From DASQDN01 sp963844855 (GTDB lineage: Bacteria; Acidobacteriota; Terriglobia; Bryobacterales; Bryobacteraceae): a stretch of 64,000 bases of DNA. Both the position numbers and the translations under genes were made by a program. The stretch is from assembly GCA_963844855.1 (NCBI GenBank), contig CAWJQP010000049.1, forward strand, positions 62,001 to 126,000, in the 5' to 3' direction. This document shows, in pieces, positions 16,463-24,467 of the stretch. The notes below the pieces were generated by a model. That model worked only from the letters and a program-made list of their open reading frames with translations. It did no database searches and was not told the DNA's origin. Position 1 is the stretch's first letter, and every line of letters starts with the position of its first letter.

Positions 16463-18137
16463 AGGCTACAGTGGCGCCAATCTGGTGCGACCCGGTCTGG
16501 AAGCTCTGCGCGACCTGGCGGCGGAAGGCGAGATCCGTGCGGCGCTGGTGTATTCGCCGGACCGGTTAAGCCGGAAGTATGCCTATCAGGTCTTGCTGGC
16601 TGAGGAGCTATCGCGTTGCGGGGTGGAACTGGTATTCCTGAAAGCGCCAGCCGGAACCAGCCCGGAGGATCAACTCTTGGTGCAGTTTCAGGGAATGATC
16701 GCCGAGTACGAACGTGCTCAGATCGTCGAGCGCAGCCGACGCGGGAAACGTCATAAAGCGCATGAGGGCGTGGTGAACGTGCTTTCCGGGGCTCCTTATG
16801 GATATCGCTATATGCGCAAGACGGACGACTCGGCAGCCTATTATGAGGTGGTCGAGAGCGAGGCCGCCGTAGTGCGGATGGTATTTGAATCGTACACGCA
16901 ACAGGGGCTCAGCATTAACGCCATTGCCCGTATGCTGAATGAACGTCAGATACCGACACGAACCGCGACCACGCGTTGGGAGCGGTCCACGGTGTGGGGC
17001 CTGCTGCGCAATCCTGCATATCAGGGAAGGGCCTGTTATGGCAAAACAGAACTGAGACCACGACAGCGAATCACCCGGCCACTGCGCCAGCGCCAAGGAA
17101 TGCCGAGTCGCAACAGCGCAAGCCATGAGCGGCCACGCGAAGACTGGATTGAAGTGCCGGTGCCGGCGTTGGTGAGTGAAGAGACATTTGCTCTGGCCCA
17201 AGAGCAGCTGGAGAAAAATAAACACCACTCACCTCGGCGTACGATCGAGCCGACACTGCTGCAAGGAATGCTGGTGTGCCAGCAATGCGGCTACGGTTTA
17301 TACCGGGCATCGACGTGGACCTCGAAGCGACAACTGCATTATTACCGCTGCATCGGATCGGACGGCTACCGTCGACTGAAAGGGCCTGTATGTACCAACC
17401 GTCCGATTCGACAAGATGCTCTGGACGAGTTCGTATGGAAAGAGATTATTCGTTTACTGGAGGATCCGATGCTGGTTCAAGGTGAAATCGATCGACGCCA
17501 GCAAGCCGCACAGAATGCGGATCCACTGCGGAAACGTGAGGAGGCATTGCGCCGGGAGCAGGCTCGATTGGAAAAATGCAGCGATCGGCTCATCAGCGCT
17601 TATCAGGAAGGGCTGGTGACGCTTCCGCAATGGCGCCATCGAATGCCGGAGCTCCGGAAGCAAGCACAGGCTGTCGAATCAGAACTACAATCGCTCGAGA
17701 TGGCTACGTTGGATCAAGCCAAGTACCTGCAACTGGCCGAAACTCTGGCAACGTTTCGATCGAGGCTGCGGGCACGAGCTGAGACCTTGGATATCCGAGA
17801 GCGCCAACAGATCCTAAGATTATTGGTGAAAGAGATATTGGTCGACGCCGAGACGATTACGATCCGTCATTCATTTGCAATTCCGTCTGACCCGGAATCG
17901 AACGGTATGCCGAACCCCTCATCAGGCTTGTCGGGAGCGTCGATTCCGTCAGGTTACCTTTTGCGTTCGGGGAGTAGTCAGCCCGTTGCTCGCCAACTTG
18001 TACATGAACCGTCTGTTGAAGGGCTGGCGGAACACCAAACGGGGAGAGCAATTCCAAGCCCGTGTGGTCTCCTACGCCGACGATTTCGTGATTCTGAGTC
18101 GCGGGAAAGCGGCACAGGCGCTGGATTGGACACGTAG
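16314..18137 (+). CDS. Serine recombinase of element 2, chimeric C-terminus in the integrated form
   Basis: 607 residues as it stands. Resolvase domain with nucleophile in AAIYARVSSDRQKEN (Ser about residue 13), then VYSPDRLSRKYAYQ and EYERAQIVERSRRGKRHKA. Recombinase domain follows (SINAIARMLNERQIPT, WGLLRNPAYQGRACYGKTEL), then a zinc ribbon (LVCQQCGYGLYR, residues about 320-375) and a coiled coil. The ORF does not stop inside the element. It crosses the right attachment site at codon 554 (17973-17975) and continues out of frame into the host RT gene to 18137. In a rejoined circle the same frame would run into the left end and stop at TGA 15778-15780, adding 19 different residues (DYSLNAKGNFSFERLLRYR). 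Confidence 0.88.
   Translation: MMNKPAAIYARVSSDRQKENHTIASQTAALIEYAEANGYTVPAEWVFQDEGYSGANLVRPGLEALRDLAAEGEIRAALVYSPDRLSRKYAYQVLLAEELSRCGVELVFLKAPAGTSPEDQLLVQFQGMIAEYERAQIVERSRRGKRHKAHEGVVNVLSGAPYGYRYMRKTDDSAAYYEVVESEAAVVRMVFESYTQQGLSINAIARMLNERQIPTRTATTRWERSTVWGLLRNPAYQGRACYGKTELRPRQRITRPLRQRQGMPSRNSASHERPREDWIEVPVPALVSEETFALAQEQLEKNKHHSPRRTIEPTLLQGMLVCQQCGYGLYRASTWTSKRQLHYYRCIGSDGYRRLKGPVCTNRPIRQDALDEFVWKEIIRLLEDPMLVQGEIDRRQQAAQNADPLRKREEALRREQARLEKCSDRLISAYQEGLVTLPQWRHRMPELRKQAQAVESELQSLEMATLDQAKYLQLAETLATFRSRLRARAETLDIRERQQILRLLVKEILVDAETITIRHSFAIPSDPESNGMPNPSSGLSGASIPSGYLLRSGSSQPVARQLVHEPSVEGLAEHQTGRAIPSPCGLLRRRFRDSESRESGTGAGLDT
17953..17975 (-). repeat. Right inverted end of element 2
   Basis: Inverse copy of 15725-15747 with one mismatch (GTTACCTTTTGCGTTC, then GGGGAGT). 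It lies within the recombinase reading frame. Confidence 0.85.
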
Positions 18138-18596
18138 GGTGGTCACGCGATTGGGTCTCACCCTGAATGAGGCGAAGACCAGCATCAAACAAGCGCGCAA
18201 GGAGAGCTTTGACTTTCTGGGATATACGTTCGGTCCACACTGCTTCGAAAAGCATGGCCGCTGGTATCTGGGTGCGAGTCCGTCCAAGAAGAGCGTAGCG
18301 CGTATCAAGCAGAAAGTGGGAGACCTTCTGGTACCCAACAACGTGGAGGCGTGGTCGGAGGTGCGAGATCGACTCAATCAGATTCTGAGGGGTTGGTGCG
18401 CGTACTTCAGCTACGGCACGACAGCCACAGCGTATCGGGCGGTTGACTACTACGTCTATGAAGCGTACGCCATTACCTCCGGAGATGCCATCAAGTGCGC
18501 TCGCGTGGCACTACTACTTGCTTTTCAAGGGATGCGGTCTACGGTAGGTTGGGTGTTGTCCAACTGCGTCGTGTCCGGATGGAGTCTCGTTCGTGA
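17976..18596 (+). pseudogene. Group II intron reverse transcriptase/maturase, segment 3
   Basis: Continues in frame from segment 2: VVSPLLANLYMNRLLKGW, catalytic VVSYADDFVILSRG, FDFLGYTFG, and the thumb/maturase region (RDRLNQILRGWCAYFSYG). Near 18462-18465 one base appears to be missing. The original frame runs on as YAITSGD with no sense, whereas the +1 frame gives the normal group II C-terminus (VRHYLRRCHQVRSRG ... YGRLGVVQLRRVRM) and stops at TGA 18594-18596. The RT therefore has its own lesion apart from the two insertions. Confidence 0.85.
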
Positions 18597-18620
18597 GTCT
18601 GGCGGTGAAATCCAGTCGGA

Positions 18621-18653
18621 AAGCCGGATGCGGGAAATCCGCATGTCCGGTTT
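18621..18653 (+). ncRNA. Group II intron domain V hairpin
   Basis: AGCCGGATGCGGG-AAA-TCCGCATGTCCGGTT folds as the canonical domain V: AGC catalytic triad at the base, GAAA-type loop and two-base bulge. Domain VI follows (about 18659-18712), leading to the 3' splice site at 18718. Confidence 0.9.
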
Positions 18654-18718
18654 GATGAGCGGGGATGGGAAACGGGGCGGCGCTTTGCGTCAGCGCTCGC
18701 GCCCATCCTCGACTCTAC

Positions 18719-19230
18719 CCGTGCCAACGATCCGGTTCCAGATCCTATACGTGTTTCTGGTCCTGGCGCATGAGCGCCGTCGCATCGTGCACTTGGCTGT
18801 GACCGCCCATCCGACGGCGGAGTGGACTGCGCAGCAACTCCGCGAGGCGTTTCCCTGGGATAGCGCGCCGCGCTATCTGTTGCGGGATCGCGATCGGATC
18901 TTCGGCCAGGCCTTCGTGGAGCAGGTGAAAGCCATGGGCATTAAACAAGTGCTGTCGGCGCCGCGGTCACCGTGGCAGCGAGCGTACATCGAACGTGTCA
19001 TCGGTACGATCCGCCGCGAATGTCTGGATCACATGATCGTCTTCAACGAGCAAAGCCTGCAGCGGCACCTTGAAAAGTTCCTGAAGTATTACCATCAGAA
19101 TCGCACGCACTTAGCGCTGGAGAAAGACAGCCCAGAGCCGCGGCCGATCCAACCGCCGAAGTCCGGCCGGATCGTATCCATTCCCGTGCTCGGCGGCCTC
19201 TATCATCGTTACGAACGGCGCGCAGCATAA
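18719..19230 (+). pseudogene. Transposase, 3' exon (catalytic core)
   Basis: Resumes as CC GTG CCA (TVPTIRFQILYVFLVLAHERRR). It carries the second Asp (LLRDRDRIFGQAF) and the Glu region (SPWQRAYIERVIGTIRREC) of the DDE triad, and ends RYERRAA at TAA 19230. With the 5' exon this is one transposase of about 350 residues. The intron lies just after the first catalytic Asp (VDFF). There is no start codon of its own; the long ORF through here begins in RT sequence by read-through. Confidence 0.85.
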
Positions 19231-19416
19231 AACCGGCAATCTTGATCATCCACCTCTCGGGACGAGGTCCACCGACCGGCCATTATCCGCGAGGCCATCA
19301 CCAACGTAGTGAAAGACAGCCCGTCCGCCGACCCACATTCGACTCTTCCAAGCCGATGTACACCGACCCGTAATCTCCGAAACCGGTGAATGTCGCCCCT
19401 GAACGCGGCGCTGCAC

Positions 19417-19433
19417 AGTTTGCGAGAACCACA
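19417..19433 (-). repeat. Right terminal inverted repeat of the insertion sequence
   Basis: Inverse of 11081-11097. The 187 nt between the transposase stop and this repeat, and 19434-19525 beyond it, show no gene. Confidence 0.85.
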
Positions 19434-19525
19434 CTCGCTACTGGCCGGACCGGGCCGCGCCGCCGTGGCGGTATGGTCAAATCCCGGCCGGCCTGCAGAG
19501 CGATCTTCGTGCTCGACCCAGGCCG

Positions 19526-20959
19526 TCAGGTCAAAATCTCACTGACGACCTTTGCCTGGTGAACGTCAGTGAGTTTTTCTTCTCTGGTGTCGTGCTTATA
19601 GGAAAGCCGATTGTAGTCGACTCCGAGTAAGTGCAGAATCGTGGCGTGAAAGTCCGCCATACGTACTGGGTCCTCTGCTGCGTGATAACCGAATTCGTCT
19701 GTCGACCCATATGTGAATCCAGGTTTGACGCCGCCGCCGGCGAGCCATAAACTGAAACCGAACTTATGATGGTCCCGCCCATCCTTTCCCTCGGCCATTG
19801 GAGTCCTTCCGAACTCACCGCCCCAGATCACTAACGTGTCCTTCAACAATCCGCGCTGCTTTAGATCTGTCAATAGCGCGGCAGTTGGTCCATCCGTCTT
19901 CCGACAGATGTCCTGATTGCCCGAATTGTTATTCTTGTGTGTATCCCAGGGTTGGCCGTTGTGCAGCACTTGCACGAAGCGAACCCCCCGCTCCAAGAGG
20001 CGGCGCGCCAGCAGCAACTGCCGCGCGTGGATCCCAGCCTCGGCATCCTCGGTGCCATAGGCTGCATGAACGTGTTTAGGTTCCCGCGACAGGTCTAGCG
20101 CCTCGCTTGCAGCCAATTGCATTTTGGCCGCAAGCTCAAAGCTTGCAATCCGCGCTTCCAGTTCGAGTTGATCCGTGCGCGCACTGAAGTGCCGCCTATT
20201 GAGATCTCGGAGTAGATTCAAACGTCCTTCGGCTGCCTGAGTCGGGCCTACCGGTTTCAAGTCGAGCACAGGTGTCCCTTCCGCTCTCATGGCGAACCCC
20301 TGGTACACCGGCGGCAGCCAACCGTTCGAAAAGTTGCGAACACCATCCACCGGTAGTCCTGTGGGGTTCAGGATCGCGACAAACGCGGGCAGATCTTGTG
20401 TCTCCGACCCGAGCGCATAAGTGATCCACGACCCCATTGAGGGCCGGCCGGGCATCGTTGTTCCGGTGTTGAAATACCAGATCGCCTGCTCGTGATTGGA
20501 ATGCTCGCTTACCATGGACCGGATTAGCGTAATGTCGTCCGCGTGCTGCGCCAGTCCGGGAAGCAGTTCAGAAAGCATCATTCCGGACTGCCCGGACGCT
20601 TTAAAGTGGAACGGACTGCCGAGCCATGCGCCGGTCTTCTTTGGATCAACTGTGTTGACGAAACCCTCGCCAGGAGTTTGCCCCTCGCGGCGCTGCAACT
20701 CCGGCTTGGGATCGAACAAATCCATTTGGCTCGGTCCACCGTTCTGAAACAGCAGCAATACTCGCTTGGCTCGCGGCGCAAAGTGAGGCTGCTTAGGCAA
20801 CACGTTATAGCGCGCAGACCCCGAGCCTTCAGCGCCGGCCAACGGCGGCAGCAACGATGCCAGCGCCAGCCCTGGAAGGCCGACGCTGAGCCGCGATAAC
20901 ACATCGCGACGCGACAGCAACTGCCGAATGGGAGTCTTCATCACATGGGGCTCATTCAT
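19526..20959 (-). CDS. DUF1501 domain protein, Tat-exported
   Basis: 477 residues from ATG 20959 (GAGGTT just upstream; a longer start overlaps the preceding gene). The Tat leader LLSRRDVLSRLSVGLPGLAL is followed by the DUF1501 fold, which is related to alkaline phosphatase/sulfatase: LLLFQNGGPSQMDLFDPKPE (about residue 70), LIRSMVSEHSNHEQA, GGEFGRTPMAEGKDGRDHHK and DFHATILHLLGVD. Metal-binding residues of the sulfatase superfamily are probably the conserved Asp/His here. DUF1501 genes are almost always paired with DUF1549/DUF1553 genes, as here (11 nt apart). The biochemical role is not established. Last gene of the operon 27806-19526. Confidence 0.9.
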   Translation of the reverse strand: MNEPHVMKTPIRQLLSRRDVLSRLSVGLPGLALASLLPPLAGAEGSGSARYNVLPKQPHFAPRAKRVLLLFQNGGPSQMDLFDPKPELQRREGQTPGEGFVNTVDPKKTGAWLGSPFHFKASGQSGMMLSELLPGLAQHADDITLIRSMVSEHSNHEQAIWYFNTGTTMPGRPSMGSWITYALGSETQDLPAFVAILNPTGLPVDGVRNFSNGWLPPVYQGFAMRAEGTPVLDLKPVGPTQAAEGRLNLLRDLNRRHFSARTDQLELEARIASFELAAKMQLAASEALDLSREPKHVHAAYGTEDAEAGIHARQLLLARRLLERGVRFVQVLHNGQPWDTHKNNNSGNQDICRKTDGPTAALLTDLKQRGLLKDTLVIWGGEFGRTPMAEGKDGRDHHKFGFSLWLAGGGVKPGFTYGSTDEFGYHAAEDPVRMADFHATILHLLGVDYNRLSYKHDTREEKLTDVHQAKVVSEILT

Positions 20960-20970
20960 GGCAACCTCGC

Positions 20971-23412
20971 TCAGTCCAGGTAAATAAATTCGTTGGCGCT
21001 CATCAGCGACTGGCACAGATCACTAAGCGCCCGCAGCAGTTGCTCTGTCGAACTCGAGTCGGAGTAGTGCTTCCGTTGACGGTCCAGAAAAGAGGCCGAC
21101 ACGTCGACTTCATCTGCCGTCGGCTCTCTTCCGAACGCCAGTCGAAATGCGTAGCGCGCCTTTGCAGTGTACGCGCCATTTGCTTCGGACGGGGTCCTCT
21201 CGAGAAGCCGCTTCGCGAAATGCGCCGCTTGCGCAGTGATGAAGTCTCCGTTCATCAGCGCCAGCGCCTGAGTAGCCGAGGTGGAGCGCACGCGCCGAAC
21301 ACAGTTAATTTCCATCACCGGCGCATCGAAGGCATTCAGGAAATTCTGCGGCGCTGACCTGCGCACGATCTGGTAAATTGACCGCCGGCCAGAGTTGCTC
21401 TCTCCTGCAGGCGACACCTCCCCCGATTTCTTCGTTTCCGTCGAGACGGGCTCGCCGTACATCGTGGTATCCAGAGTGCCGGCCACGGCCAGCACCGCAT
21501 CACGCACCGCCTCGGCGTCGAGTCTGCGCGGCGTCATGCGCCACAACCACTGGTTTTCGGGATCCTTTGCGAGCCCCTCTGGCCGTGCGGTTGAAGCTTG
21601 ACGGTACACGCTTGACGTAACAATCAGCCGATGCAGTGACTTGATCTTCCACCCGCTGCTCATAAACTCAGCTGCGAGCCAGTCAAGGAGCTCCGGATTG
21701 CTCGGTGCCGCGCCAGATTTCCCGAAGTTGTCGAGGGTAGGTACGATTCCGGAACCGAAGTATGACGCCCACACACGGTTTACAAAAACTCTGGCAGTCA
21801 ACGGATGATCCGGCCGCGTGATCCACTCGGCGAATGCCTTTCTGCGCCCCGTAGTTTTGGCTCCGTGACTCGCCGCCGGAATGCGGAACGGCTGACCGGC
21901 ATTCTCCAGAACGCCGGGGACGCCCGGCTCGACCGGTTCACCCGGCTTCAATGGGTCGCCTCGCTGCAGAATATGGGTTACCGGCGGATCTGCGTCCTGA
22001 TCGTATAGCGCCCGGATCAATGGCAGTTGGATCTTCCTGACTTCCACTTCCTTCAGCTCTGCAGCAGCATCGTCTGATTTCCTGGCGTACTCCGCGAATG
22101 TCTTCCGCAGATCTTCCTCCGTCGCCATTTCTCCCTTAGGATGAAGGTTGCGATAGTGCGCCTTCCGACTCTCCTGCAACTGCTTTAGCGCTTTGGTAAT
22201 TCCGTCGAGTGGCCCGTTGGTTTTTTCGGCGGTCTTCTGCTCAACCGCCGGCGCCTCCACGACGATCCGTTTATAGCTCGGAAGCACTTTGCCGGCCGGG
22301 CGAAGGGCACCCGCGAAAATCGCCTGCATCGAATAGTAGTCCCGCTGAGTTAACGGCTCGTATTTGTGATCGTGACAGCGAGCGCAATGAATTGTCAGAC
22401 CTAAGAGCGACGAGACGACGATTTGCTCTGTATCGAACAGAGTCCGCCACTGATATTCCGCGAAGTCCTTGGGTAGGAAGTCTTCTCTCGTCGCGTCGAC
22501 GGCTGTACGCAGGAAACCCGTAGCGATGAGTGACTCAGCCACACGGGATGGATACCCGTCGTACTTGTAGTATTCAGAGATTTCATCGCCAGCCAGTTGT
22601 TCGCGAACAAATTCGTCATAAGGCTTGTCGCTGTTCAACGACCGGATTACATAATCACGATAGCGCCAGGCATTTGTGCGGATGACATCCGCTGCCAATA
22701 CGCCTTCCGAATCCGCGTAACCCGCCGTATCCAGCCAGTGCCGCGCCCATCGTTCTCCATATCGCGGGCTGGCGAGCAACTCATCCACATACTGCTCGTA
22801 GGCAGCCGCGGATCTGTTTGCGAGGAAGCGATCCACCTTATCCGGTGTGGGGGGCAGGCCGGTCAGATCGTATGTCACGCGCCGAATCAGCGTCACGGCG
22901 GCGGCATCCTGAGACAGCGATAAGCCGCGTTTTTCAAGCTGCGCCAGAACGATGGCGTCGATCGGATTCCGTACCCGCCGGTTTGCACGCGGTCTAGGCA
23001 GGGCGGGTCGAACTGGCGGCTGGAAGGCCCAATGCTTCCCGTCTGTCGCATTCGGAAGCTCATCCGCGTCCTCCTTCGCCCGAGCTCCCGAATCAATCCA
23101 CGCGCGCAGAGTGTTCACAAATTCTTTAGCCAGTGAACTCGCCGGAGGCATTTGTCCGCTCGACACCCGCCGATAGAGCAGGCTGCGTTCTGCCGATCCC
23201 GCGACGATCGCTGCCCCGGACACACCGCCCTTCATCAACGACGCGCGAGACCGCACGTCCAGCGATGCCTGCGCCGAGGAGCCGCTGTGACATCCGTCGC
23301 AATGCCGCTCGAGAATGGGCCTGACGTCACGCGCAAACTCAGGTCTTTCGGCGCCCATCATTATGGGAGCTCCGCAGAACAACGCCAAAACTACTGAACG
23401 TGAGAGTCTCAT
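20971..23412 (-). CDS. DUF1549/DUF1553 protein with Planctomycete-type cytochrome c domain
   Basis: 813 residues. Signal peptide (RLSRSVVLALFCGAPIMMGA), then PSCyt1 haem domain with CDGCHS (about residue 38), DUF1549 (LTGLPPTPDKVDRFL; RYGERWARHWLDTAGYADSE; CARCHDHKYEPLT, about residues 130-370), a linker with a coiled segment, and DUF1553 (VFVNRVWASYFGSGIVPTLD; NPELLDWLAAEF; SVYRQASTARPEG; RRVRSTSATQALALMNGDFI). The two C-x2-C-H sites suggest c-type haem and a periplasmic electron-transfer role; the substrate is unknown. It follows the TPR gene by 5 nt and precedes DUF1501. Confidence 0.9.
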   Translation of the reverse strand: MRLSRSVVLALFCGAPIMMGAERPEFARDVRPILERHCDGCHSGSSAQASLDVRSRASLMKGGVSGAAIVAGSAERSLLYRRVSSGQMPPASSLAKEFVNTLRAWIDSGARAKEDADELPNATDGKHWAFQPPVRPALPRPRANRRVRNPIDAIVLAQLEKRGLSLSQDAAAVTLIRRVTYDLTGLPPTPDKVDRFLANRSAAAYEQYVDELLASPRYGERWARHWLDTAGYADSEGVLAADVIRTNAWRYRDYVIRSLNSDKPYDEFVREQLAGDEISEYYKYDGYPSRVAESLIATGFLRTAVDATREDFLPKDFAEYQWRTLFDTEQIVVSSLLGLTIHCARCHDHKYEPLTQRDYYSMQAIFAGALRPAGKVLPSYKRIVVEAPAVEQKTAEKTNGPLDGITKALKQLQESRKAHYRNLHPKGEMATEEDLRKTFAEYARKSDDAAAELKEVEVRKIQLPLIRALYDQDADPPVTHILQRGDPLKPGEPVEPGVPGVLENAGQPFRIPAASHGAKTTGRRKAFAEWITRPDHPLTARVFVNRVWASYFGSGIVPTLDNFGKSGAAPSNPELLDWLAAEFMSSGWKIKSLHRLIVTSSVYRQASTARPEGLAKDPENQWLWRMTPRRLDAEAVRDAVLAVAGTLDTTMYGEPVSTETKKSGEVSPAGESNSGRRSIYQIVRRSAPQNFLNAFDAPVMEINCVRRVRSTSATQALALMNGDFITAQAAHFAKRLLERTPSEANGAYTAKARYAFRLAFGREPTADEVDVSASFLDRQRKHYSDSSSTEQLLRALSDLCQSLMSANEFIYLD

Positions 23413-23417
23413 GGGCG

Positions 23418-24464
23418 CTAAGATCCGCCTTCTCCTCGAATCGAAATCAACAGGCGGCGATATTGCATTTTCTGATCGCGTACTTTGATGATTTTGTGCT
23501 TCTCGAACTCCAGCCTGGCAGCTTCAGTATCGCCTTTTTTCTGATAGAGTCGCGCGAGCACATAGTGGCCTCGTTCGTGATCCGGGTCCATCGCTAACAT
23601 TCGCTTCAACTCCGCAATAGCGAGGTCCTCGGCGCCAGTCTCCTGCAGCGCTCTGGCCAGCAGAAAACGCGCGCGCACGTTTGAAGGATCTAAATACAGC
23701 GCTCGGCGCAGTGCATTCACCGCAATGTCCAGTGGCGACGACTCAAGTCGACCTTCCTGCAAATAACCGGCCCCCTCGAGATACCACCCCAGTGGATTCT
23801 TTGGATTGACCTGTTGCAGCGCCCTCCCTAGGTCTACCAGACCTTTGGCGTTCTTCGAACCTTCATAACACTCACCCAACGCCTTGTAGGCCGGCTCGAA
23901 TCGAGGATGGGCCGCTATCAAACCTTCTAACAGCCGCTGGGCTTCGTCGCTGCGGTTCTGGAGAATATAGGATACTGCCAGACCAACCGTAACTCGCGGC
24001 GATTGAGGCATGCGCCGGGCGGCAACTTCGAAGACACGTACCGCCTCATCATGCGCTCGATGGTGACCGAGAAACTCGCCGATATCCAGCAGGTAATCTT
24101 CATTTTGAGGATCGAGTTGGAGCGCCCGCTGAAGGTAATGAAGGGCAGTCTTCGGGTTGCCTGCCTTGAACTCCGCATAACCCCGAAGATTGTTCCACGA
24201 TGGCGCGTGCGATAGCGGACGTTCCGTTGCCCGCAGCAGCTTGACCGCTTCGGCGTACCGACGTTGCTCGATATGATCGGCTGCTAAAGTCGCCAGCCGC
24301 GCAGCCTCATCCAGCCATGCCTTCGTAGCGGCTCCGTCTCGCGGCCGAATTCGTTGTGTCTCGTCAAGTTTGCGATAAGCCTGCAATTCTTCTGGCGAGC
24401 CAGTCGCGCCGTACAACGCGGCTGTCGCCGCGACCCACCACAACACGTGCTGCCATCGAGCCAT
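23418..24464 (-). CDS. Secreted tetratricopeptide-repeat protein
   Basis: 348 residues. Signal peptide (WQHVLWWVAATAALYGATG), then about six to seven TPR units, for example PKTALHYLQRALQLDPQNED, DEAVRVFEVAARRMPQSPRV, DEAQRLLEGLIAAHPRFEPA and DIAVNALRRALYLDPSNVRA, to a basic C-terminal end. TPRs mediate protein contacts in the periplasm. It lies 3 nt after the TonB receptor stop and 5 nt before the cytochrome gene, so it is co-transcribed with both. TPR proteins recur beside TonB receptors at 36138 and 51044 in this window. Confidence 0.88.
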   Translation of the reverse strand: MARWQHVLWWVAATAALYGATGSPEELQAYRKLDETQRIRPRDGAATKAWLDEAARLATLAADHIEQRRYAEAVKLLRATERPLSHAPSWNNLRGYAEFKAGNPKTALHYLQRALQLDPQNEDYLLDIGEFLGHHRAHDEAVRVFEVAARRMPQSPRVTVGLAVSYILQNRSDEAQRLLEGLIAAHPRFEPAYKALGECYEGSKNAKGLVDLGRALQQVNPKNPLGWYLEGAGYLQEGRLESSPLDIAVNALRRALYLDPSNVRARFLLARALQETGAEDLAIAELKRMLAMDPDHERGHYVLARLYQKKGDTEAARLEFEKHKIIKVRDQKMQYRRLLISIRGEGGS

Positions 24465-24467
24465 AGT

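Larger units (their letters stand above)
15716..17975. mobile_element. Serine-recombinase element 2 inside the RT gene
   Basis: About 2.26 kb, bounded by a shared GGAGT (15716-15720 and 17971-17975). Near-perfect inverted ends lie at 15725-15747 and 17953-17975 (23 bp, one mismatch; invariant part GAACGCAAAAGGTAAC). Excision at the shared core restores PQGG-VVSPLLANL in the RT. Joining the ends gives a long dyad centred on GATT. The recombinase is unlike that of element 1, so the two insertions are independent events. Confidence 0.82.
11623..18718 (+). mobile_element. Group II intron interrupting the transposase, itself carrying two insertions
   Basis: The 5' end is GTGCG (11623-11627), fitting the GUGYG consensus. 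The 3' end is ...CTCTAC (18713-18718), fitting the AY consensus. Joining the exons at these points gives TTC TTC ACC GTG CCA, restoring FFTVPT, the expected transposase sequence. A typical domain V hairpin lies near the 3' end and an LtrA-type reverse transcriptase ORF lies in domain IV. The present length is 7,096 bp. Removing the two serine-recombinase elements leaves about 1.9 kb, normal for a bacterial group II intron. Confidence 0.9.
11081..19433 (+). mobile_element. Insertion sequence (rve/DDE transposase) split by a group II intron
   Basis: Bounded by 17-bp perfect inverted repeats (TGTGGTTCTCGCAAACT) at 11081-11097 and 19417-19433. The one transposase gene runs almost end to end. Subtracting the 7,096-bp intron leaves about 1.26 kb, a normal size for such an element. 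I see no target-site duplication in the adjoining bases (left flank ...GCCGAT, right flank CTCGCT...). This is the outermost layer of the nested structure. Confidence 0.85.

Noticed and set aside
12109..18596. Reverse transcriptase as a retron or diversity-generating retroelement
   Set aside because: The RT has group II maturase motifs and is flanked by a group II 5' end, a domain V hairpin and a correct 3' end. No template/variable repeat pair or msr-like RNA is seen.
11623..18718. Serine elements as one composite integrative element
   Set aside because: The two recombinases are dissimilar, lie on opposite strands, have different att dyads and are separated by RT segment 2. Two independent insertions explain the data better.
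17875..19230. One 451-codon ORF as a single protein
   Set aside because: It is read-through: element 2 end, RT C-terminal region, intron 3' RNA and transposase exon happen to stay open in one frame. It is not a fusion gene.
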